In this document: positions 24,248 through 28,513 of the stretch, piece by piece | Position numbering within the stretch: the first letter of the stretch is position 1 | Layout of the letters: every line of letters starts with the position of its first letter | Assembly (NCBI GenBank): GCA_900763175.1 | Contig: CAAFJI010000207.1 | Span: 1-28,513 of the forward strand | Direction: 5' to 3' | Origin: Lachnospiraceae bacterium | GTDB lineage: Bacteria > Bacillota > Clostridia > Lachnospirales > Lachnospiraceae | Length of the DNA stretch: 28,513 nucleotides | Translations under genes and position numbers: made by a program | The notes under the pieces: model-generated | The model's database searches: none | What the model saw: only the letters and a program-made list of their open reading frames with translations | What the model was told of the DNA's origin: nothing

Positions 24248-25618
24248 ATGAATTGTATGAATTGTGGTGCATTCCTGGCTGATAAGGACCTTGATTACTG
24301 TCCTCATTGTGGGTGTAATGTCCTGATCCAGAAAAAGGTGGAGTATCTCTCCAAATTTTATTATAATCAGGGTCTGGAAAAGGCCAGCATTCGTGACCTT
24401 TCGGGGGCAGTGAACTGTCTGAAGCAGAGCTTGACTTTTAATAAGAGAAATATACAGGCAAGAAACCTTCTTGGTCTGGTATATTTTGAAACTGGAGAAG
24501 TGGTTGCTGCCTTAAGTGAGTGGGTTATCAGTAAGAACCTGCAGCCTACACGCAACATTGCCAATGAATACATCAGCCGTCTCCAGGCAAATTCTAATAA
24601 GCTGGATGCCATTAATGAGACGATACGGAAATATAACAATGCTCTGGCTCTTTGCAGAGAGGGCCACGAGGATATGGCGGCCATTCAGCTTCGGAAGATC
24701 CTGGCTCAGAATTCCAAGCTGATCAAGGGGTACCACCTTCTGGCACTGATTTATATGAAGAATCATGACTGGGGCAGAGCCAGAAGGACACTGCGAAAAG
24801 CAGCACGTATTGATAAGACCAATACCACTACCCTTAGATTCTTAAGAGAGGTGGATGAGCGAACCGGCGTAACCACAAGGCTGGAGAAACAAAAGAAGGG
24901 ATTGTTTGGAGGAAAAGACCATGATGCTGCTTTGAATGATTCCTATAAAAATATGGTGGTACAGCCACCTGCTTACCGGGAAAATTCCAGGATTTCTCTG
25001 TTTGTGACCCTGATGCTGGGAGTTGCTGCCGGGGCGGCAGCGTTTTGGCTGCTGGCAGTTCCGGCTATTAAGCAGGGTATTTACAGAGAGGCCAATCAGC
25101 AGATTGTGAAGTACAGCGAATCTCTGGCAAGCCAGGGTGCAGAGCTTTCCAAGGCCCAGGGTGAAGCTAAGGAGTCAGGCGATGTGGCAGAGGAGATTAC
25201 CCAGCAGCTGGATAGTGAAAAGAAGAAAAGTGTAAGCTATCAGGCTCTTTTAAATGCTTACAGTTATTATACGCAGAATGAGTATGATGCAGCGGCTTTG
25301 GAAATCCAGAAGGTTTATGAGAAGCAGTTGTCTGATGATGTGATGGGAATTTACAATACGATCTGTTCTGCAACTGGGGTGTCTGGTATTGCAGAGGACA
25401 GCAGCTCTGAAGAGGAGGGCAATTCTTCTGGGGAAGATGGTTCTGACAGCTCAGATGATTCAGAAGGGGATGCTTCCGGTTACAGTGATTCCGACGGGAA
25501 CGACTACAGTTATGAAGATTCTGAAAATTATGATTCCGGCAGTTATGACAGCGGAGAATATGATTATAGTGACGAGAACGGATATTACGATGAAAATGGA
25601 GATTTTCACGAGTATTAA
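24248..25618 (+). CDS. Zinc-ribbon TPR membrane protein with acidic tail
   Basis: A 456-residue protein of unknown function. The N-terminus is a zinc ribbon (C3, C6, C18, C21). TPR-like helices follow at about 35-205: YNQGLEKASIRDLSGAVNCL, NLLGLVYFETGEVVAALSEW, then GYHLLALIYMKNHDWGRARR. A single membrane segment lies at about 250-273. After it comes a coiled-coil-like stretch (about 278-320) and a short helical repeat. The final 70 residues are low-complexity Ser/Asp/Glu/Gly/Tyr. The topology predicts cytoplasmic TPRs and an external acidic tail. The start ATG has AGGAG 12 bases upstream. It is last in the folC cluster and is ended by the hairpin at 25709. Confidence 0.75.
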   Translation: MNCMNCGAFLADKDLDYCPHCGCNVLIQKKVEYLSKFYYNQGLEKASIRDLSGAVNCLKQSLTFNKRNIQARNLLGLVYFETGEVVAALSEWVISKNLQPTRNIANEYISRLQANSNKLDAINETIRKYNNALALCREGHEDMAAIQLRKILAQNSKLIKGYHLLALIYMKNHDWGRARRTLRKAARIDKTNTTTLRFLREVDERTGVTTRLEKQKKGLFGGKDHDAALNDSYKNMVVQPPAYRENSRISLFVTLMLGVAAGAAAFWLLAVPAIKQGIYREANQQIVKYSESLASQGAELSKAQGEAKESGDVAEEITQQLDSEKKKSVSYQALLNAYSYYTQNEYDAAALEIQKVYEKQLSDDVMGIYNTICSATGVSGIAEDSSSEEEGNSSGEDGSDSSDDSEGDASGYSDSDGNDYSYEDSENYDSGSYDSGEYDYSDENGYYDENGDFHEY

Positions 25619-25708
25619 AACAGAGTCTGGAACATTGGATTAAGAGAAATCCTGGGCATGAATTGCTTTACCTATAAGGGGATGTACGATCAGAGAAACC
25701 TCTGAACT

Positions 25709-25736
25709 GGGGATGTGCGAAAAGCACATCCCTTTT
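25709..25736 (+). terminator. Intrinsic terminator before spoIIA operon
   Basis: GGGATGTGC pairs perfectly with GCACATCCC around a GAAAA loop, followed by TTTT. It ends the TPR transcript 90 bases after its stop. No convincing sigma-H -35/-10 pair could be assigned in the 42 bases between it and the spoIIAA start. Confidence 0.8.
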
Positions 25737-25778
25737 AGTATCTGGGGCGAAATTATAAAAATAAGGGGGAATTTATCC

Positions 25779-26126
25779 ATGAAACCTGTTTTTGAAACTA
25801 CTGGTACCTGCCTGAGCATTAAACTTCCCAGCGAGCTGGATCATCCGGCTTCTGATCTGATACGGAAAGAATCGGATCGTATTATGGGGAAAATCTATGT
25901 ACGCACCATCTGCTTTGATTTTGGAGATACGGTATTTATGGATAGCTCAGGAGTTGGCCTGCTTATGGGACGTTATAGGGCCCTTGGAATGCGTTCTGGC
26001 TGTATGAAGGCCTGCCATGTCAGCAGCTATATTGAAAAGCTGCTGCGGCTATCCGGAGTGAGCAGATTTCTGGAAATTGAAGGACAGGAAAGGGATGCGG
26101 AAGGAGGGGAGTATGATGGAAAATAA
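25779..26126 (+). CDS. spoIIAA: Anti-sigma F factor antagonist SpoIIAA
   Basis: A 115-residue STAS-domain protein. Unphosphorylated SpoIIAA displaces sigma-F from the anti-sigma factor SpoIIAB in the forespore. The phosphorylation site lies in TVFMDSSGVGLLMGRY, with S57 in the place of the B. subtilis phosphoserine. ATG 25779 follows AAGGGGG; the longer open frame starts inside the terminator hairpin at 25709-25736 and can be dismissed. The last codons overlap the start of spoIIAB, so the genes are translationally coupled. Confidence 0.93.
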   Translation: MKPVFETTGTCLSIKLPSELDHPASDLIRKESDRIMGKIYVRTICFDFGDTVFMDSSGVGLLMGRYRALGMRSGCMKACHVSSYIEKLLRLSGVSRFLEIEGQERDAEGGEYDGK

Positions 26127-26553
26127 AAATGAATTTTCAAACGAGATGACACTTGTTTTTGACAGCCGTCCGGAAAATGAAGGGCTTGCAAGAGTTACGG
26201 CAGCAGCATTTTGCACACAGTTGAATCCTACACTGGAGGAAGTGGCGGATCTGAAAACAGCAGTGTCAGAGGCGGTGACGAATTGTATTATTCATGGATA
26301 TCAGGGAGAGGTGCATAAAATACGTATGACCTGCAGACAAAAGGAGCGGACTATTTTTATTGAGATTGAGGACGAAGGGGTAGGAATCCCGGATGTGGAA
26401 AAGGCTATGGAGCCTTTGTATACCACAAGGGCAGATCAGGATCGTTCTGGAATGGGATTTACCTTTATGGAGGCTTTTATGGATAAGGTGAAAGTGACTT
26501 CCTGTGTGGGAAAGGGTACCTGTGTCCATATGTGTAAAAAAATCGGTAAATGA
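26116..26553 (+). CDS. spoIIAB: Anti-sigma F factor and serine kinase SpoIIAB
   Basis: A 145-residue GHKL-type kinase that binds sigma-F and phosphorylates SpoIIAA. The N-box SEAVTNCIIHGY (51-62) holds E52 and N56, the G1 box is EDEGVGIPD (85-93), and RSGMGFTFME (110-119) is the G2 box. I prefer ATG 26116, giving the family-like MENKNEF start, 7 bases after GGAGGGG; the ATG at 26113 is equally in frame. It overlaps the end of spoIIAA by 11 bases. sigF starts 12 bases after its stop. Confidence 0.94.
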   Translation: MENKNEFSNEMTLVFDSRPENEGLARVTAAAFCTQLNPTLEEVADLKTAVSEAVTNCIIHGYQGEVHKIRMTCRQKERTIFIEIEDEGVGIPDVEKAMEPLYTTRADQDRSGMGFTFMEAFMDKVKVTSCVGKGTCVHMCKKIGK

Positions 26554-26565
26554 TCAGGAGGAGAC

Positions 26566-27282
26566 ATGGATCATACTCTTGCTCTTATTGAACGCATTCA
26601 CCAGGGGGACAAGGAAGCAAGAGATACGTTATTTTCAGAAAACATGGGGCTGGTGTATAGCGCAGCCAGGCGTTTCCTGGGAAGAGGAGTGGAACTGGAG
26701 GATCTTTTCCAAATCGGAAGCATTGGTCTTTTGAAAGCAGTAGATAATTTCAATCCGGATTTTCAGGTGAAATTTTCTACCTATGCAGTTCCCATGATCA
26801 TAGGGGAAATTAAGCGGTTTCTTCGAGATGACGGAATCCTGAAGGTAAGCCGTTCTATAAAAGAAAATCAGTACCGGATTTATAAAATAAGGGAGGAAAT
26901 GGAGCGAAAGCTTGGCAGAGAGCCAGATATGAAGGAGCTTTCGGATGCCGCAGACATATCAGTGGAAGAAATTGCCATGACTATGGAGGCTGTAGCTGAA
27001 GTGGAATCAATTTACAGAACTGTGTATCAGGGAGATGGAGCAGACCTGCAGCTGGTGGACAGGCTTCCGGAAAAGGAGAATCGACAGGAAAAGCTTTTAA
27101 ATCGGCTTTTTCTGGAGGAGATTTTAAAGAAACTGGAAGGGAAGGAACGGCAGCTTATCGGGCTCCGGTATTTTCAGGATATGACTCAGACAGAGGTGGC
27201 AGGAAGGCTGGGCGTGTCCCAGGTACAGGTTTCCAGAATGGAGAAGCGGATATTGAAGAAACTGCGGGAAATGGAAATGTGA
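26566..27282 (+). CDS. sigF: RNA polymerase sigma-F factor
   Basis: A 238-residue sporulation sigma factor of the sigma-B/F/G group, the first forespore-specific sigma. Region 2 is visible at about 22-90: NMGLVYSAARRF, then LEDLFQIGSIGLLKAVDNF, then FSTYAVPMIIGEIKRFLRDDG. Region 3 follows (RIYKIREEMERKLGREP, about 104-120). Region 4 ends the protein with ERQLIGLRYFQDMTQTEVA and the helix-turn-helix GVSQVQVSRMEKRILKKLR. AGGAGG lies 6 bases before the ATG. It ends the spoIIA operon. Its identity as sigma-F instead of sigma-G rests on the upstream spoIIAA and spoIIAB. Confidence 0.95.
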   Translation: MDHTLALIERIHQGDKEARDTLFSENMGLVYSAARRFLGRGVELEDLFQIGSIGLLKAVDNFNPDFQVKFSTYAVPMIIGEIKRFLRDDGILKVSRSIKENQYRIYKIREEMERKLGREPDMKELSDAADISVEEIAMTMEAVAEVESIYRTVYQGDGADLQLVDRLPEKENRQEKLLNRLFLEEILKKLEGKERQLIGLRYFQDMTQTEVAGRLGVSQVQVSRMEKRILKKLREMEM

Positions 27283-27346
27283 GGATACCTTCATCCAGAC
27301 AAAATCCTCCACAAACTGTGACACACATCTTGCAGAAAGTATTTTT
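27283..27346 (-). repeat. Partial, inverted copy of MITE-like repeat
   Basis: Read on the - strand, this matches the left part of the element at 12189-12355: the shared core is AAGATGTG.GTCACAGTTTGTGG, and similarity continues into the following TTTT..T.TGGA stretch. It starts right after the sigF stop. The terminal inverted repeat is degenerate here. Confidence 0.55.
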
Positions 27347-27405
27347 TTAATACAAGTTAGAGCATGCTGGTGGTCGAGTCAGGATTTGTACTTTCTGCAC
27401 TTGTA

Positions 27406-27459
27406 TAAAAAACAACCGGTAGGGAAAATCGTTCGTTATGAAAGATTTCTCTGCCGGTT
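27406..27459 (-). terminator. Intrinsic terminator of queT
   Basis: On the - strand, AACCGG and the adjacent bases pair with CCGGTT, extended inward by GAAATC/GATTT, with a following GTTTTTT. It lies 22 bases after the queT stop. The other strand has only a poor T-run, so termination of sigF by the same hairpin is uncertain. Confidence 0.75.
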
Positions 27460-27480
27460 ATTTGTGATATAGATGTAAAT

Positions 27481-27987
27481 TTATTTTGCAGCGACCTGTT
27501 TACCAAACAGTGTATTTTTGTACTTGGAAAGTGCGGTGAGAAGCGCCATTCCGAAAATTCCACAGGAAATAACTTCTCCAGCGCCTACGGTCAGCATCAT
27601 GACCGGGATAGGAAGGTTCACGGAATATCCATAACGAAGTACGAATGGAACCAGAACTGCGTTGGCTACGATTGGCGGGATTGGTGCCAGCCATTTGCTG
27701 CTGTTACGAAGCTTATAGGTAAATACGGCTCCGATGAGGGTGGCAATGCTTCCGAATGCAATATCCAGAGGAATGGCCCCTCCAAGCAGATTGGCAAGGA
27801 TACAGCCTACAAAAAGGCCAGGAATGGCAGCTGGTGTGAAAAATGGAAGAATTGTCAGGGCCTCTGAAATACGCACCTGGATCTCTCCATAGCTAAACGG
27901 TGCAAACACCAGTGTCAACACAACATAGACAGCCGCAATCAGTGCTGCCTGCGCCAGAAACAGGGTACTTTTGGTTTTCATATTCAT
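27481..27987 (-). CDS. queT: QueT-type queuosine precursor transporter
   Basis: A 168-residue integral membrane protein of the QueT family (COG4708/DUF988), the predicted substrate-binding S component of ECF-type transporters for a queuosine precursor such as preQ1. Hydrophobic helices fill most of the sequence: LAQAALIAAVYVVLTLVF, ILPFFTPAAIPGLFVGCILA, LDIAFGSIATLIGAVF, IPPIVANAVLVPFVL and VMMLTVGAGEVISCGIFGMA. The family-typical stretch YGEIQVRISEALTILPFF is intact. AAAGGAG precedes the ATG. It is monocistronic, with its own promoter, a structured leader and a terminator. Confidence 0.9.
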   Translation of the reverse strand: MNMKTKSTLFLAQAALIAAVYVVLTLVFAPFSYGEIQVRISEALTILPFFTPAAIPGLFVGCILANLLGGAIPLDIAFGSIATLIGAVFTYKLRNSSKWLAPIPPIVANAVLVPFVLRYGYSVNLPIPVMMLTVGAGEVISCGIFGMALLTALSKYKNTLFGKQVAAK

Positions 27988-28004
27988 TTGTCTCCTTTAG
28001 TTTT

Positions 28005-28090
28005 GTTTTACGAGTGGAAGGTCACGAACACTCGATTCATTTTGCGCCGGGAATCGGCGGAAAAGCCGCTTAAGACCTTATTTTTACGGG
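28005..28090 (-). promoter_or_regulatory. Structured queT leader, candidate preQ1-type riboswitch
   Basis: In the - strand transcript, CGAGUG (28034-28029) pairs with CACUCG (28016-28011) around a 12-base loop. That loop contains GACCUU (28023-28018), which can pair with upstream AAGGUC (28079-28074), giving an H-type pseudoknot. Between the arms lie two competing GC-rich hairpins (GCGG-CUUUU-CCGC and CGCCG-AUUCC-CGGCG). preQ1 classes II and III are known in front of this gene family. I could not match the sequence confidently to class I or II consensus, so the class is left open. Confidence 0.5.
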
Positions 28091-28106
28091 CTTTTCAACG
28101 GGCATG

Positions 28107-28135
28107 AGTATAGCACATTTGGGAGAGGAATGCAA
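28107..28135 (-). promoter_or_regulatory. Sigma-A promoter of queT
   Basis: On the - strand: TTGCAT (28135-28130), a 17-base spacer and TATACT (28112-28107) with a TG upstream (extended -10, TGCTATACT). It predicts a start near 28100 and a leader of about 110 bases. Confidence 0.75.
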
Positions 28136-28149
28136 GGGAAAATGTGGTC

Positions 28150-28171
28150 GTACCCCATTTGTACCCCATTT
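28150..28171. repeat. Tandem 11-base direct repeat
   Basis: GTACCCCATTT occurs twice in direct succession (28150-28160 and 28161-28171), between the queT promoter and the terminator at 28207. Its role is not apparent. Confidence 0.6.
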
Positions 28172-28206
28172 TGCATAAGTAGTTGATTTATAGTAACGCT
28201 AATATG

Positions 28207-28247
28207 AAAAAGCTTCCGGTTCTCACAATAAGGACTGGAAGTTTTTT
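28207..28247. terminator. Bidirectional intrinsic terminator
   Basis: CTTCCGGTTCT pairs with AGGACTGGAAG (11 pairs with two G-U), flanked by A-rich sequence on the left and TTTTTT on the right, so it can act on both strands. On the - strand it would end the HTH gene at 28286. Confidence 0.75.
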
Positions 28248-28285
28248 GAGTATATATTATTAAATCGAACGTTGAAATACGCATT

Positions 28286-28513
28286 TTAAATCTTATCAGC
28301 AACTAGGGTTAGTGCTTTCATTATATTAACAAATTTACGGTACTGGACGTCGCCTTTGGACTTTACTTCGGAGATGAGTGCCGTTATTTCGGAATCCGTT
28401 TCGGAGATTTCATCAAGTAGTAGATAATCAATACTGATATTCAGAACTGAACAAATGGAGACAAGTGTTTCTAGAGACATAGCTCTGGTTCCTCTTTCGA
28501 TATGTCCGAGAAA
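28286..28513 (-). CDS. XRE-family HTH regulator, C-terminal part (runs off window)
   Basis: The visible 75 residues begin in frame at the window edge with FLGHIERGTRAMSLETL, the second half of an XRE-type helix-turn-helix, continuing with CSVLNISIDYLLLDE, the usual end of the domain. The methionine at 28480 is internal and not the start. The tail to residue 75 is charged, helical and without a recognised domain. The gene is incomplete here because its 5' end lies beyond 28513. Small regulators of this type are common in accessory elements as well as in core genomes, so the target is unknown. Confidence 0.85.
   Translation of the reverse strand, partial: FLGHIERGTRAMSLETLVSICSVLNISIDYLLLDEISETDSEITALISEVKSKGDVQYRKFVNIMKALTLVADKI

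Noticed and set aside
27990..28100. THF riboswitch or preQ1-I/II in front of queT
   Set aside because: The conserved sequences I know for these classes are not present; only a general structured leader is claimed.
1..28513. CRISPR arrays, rRNA and tRNA genes
   Set aside because: No regularly spaced direct repeats, rRNA-like stretches or tRNA cloverleaf with the T-arm consensus were seen. The regular repeats inside 14030-15590 are coding.

Overview
The window looks like chromosomal DNA of a spore-forming, low-to-mid GC Clostridia, most likely Lachnospiraceae (Blautia/Dorea-like). This rests on gene content and style, not a database match: an alpha/beta-type SASP gene, a complete spoIIAA-spoIIAB-sigF operon, strong AGGAGG ribosome sites, T-box control of valS, a VTC/DUF4956/CotH cluster and a giant coiled-coil FtsX permease. 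Nearly all genes are on the + strand. Only queT and a truncated HTH regulator at the right edge are on the - strand.

Layout. 1-2511: decayed repeat DNA, a small acid-soluble spore protein gene with a sigma-G-like promoter, then an OmpR-type response regulator and sensor kinase that overlap. 2701-4175: pdxS-pdxT, the two subunits of PLP synthase. 4383-5687: an O-acetylhomoserine sulfhydrylase, itself PLP-dependent. 5752-5883: a GC-rich structured repeat. 6009-7664: a PAS-GGDEF-EAL protein with a ruined GGDEF motif and an intact EAL domain. 7894-11074: a three-gene operon of VTC-type polyphosphate polymerase, DUF4956 membrane protein and CotH-family protein. 11210-12175: a secreted protein made of four SH3-like repeats. 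12189-12355: a MITE-like element with inverted ends. 12556-17267: an ABC ATPase and a 1328-residue FtsX-type permease with about 500 residues of coiled coil. 17291-20473: valS behind a full T-box leader, with a second copy of the structured repeat between T-box terminator and start codon. 20487-22499: an LtaS-like sulfatase-fold membrane enzyme. 22750-25618: folC, a 50-residue ORF and a zinc-ribbon/TPR membrane protein. 25779-27282: the sigma-F operon. 27481-28135: queT with its own promoter and a leader that can fold into a pseudoknot. 28286-28513: the C-terminal part of an XRE-type regulator running off the edge.

How the genes fit together. Sporulation functions (SASP, SpoIIAA/AB/SigF and perhaps CotH) sit at several places. 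Envelope functions dominate the middle. The least understood unit is VTC-DUF4956-CotH: its polymerase keeps the tunnel residues expected of a polyphosphate polymerase, and it is co-transcribed with a multi-spanning membrane protein and a membrane-anchored CotH kinase-fold protein. A surface or coat phosphorylation/polyphosphate system is a reasonable but unproven reading. Two repeat families (a 120-130 nt element with covarying hairpins, and an element with terminal inverted repeats) account for most of the larger intergenic gaps.
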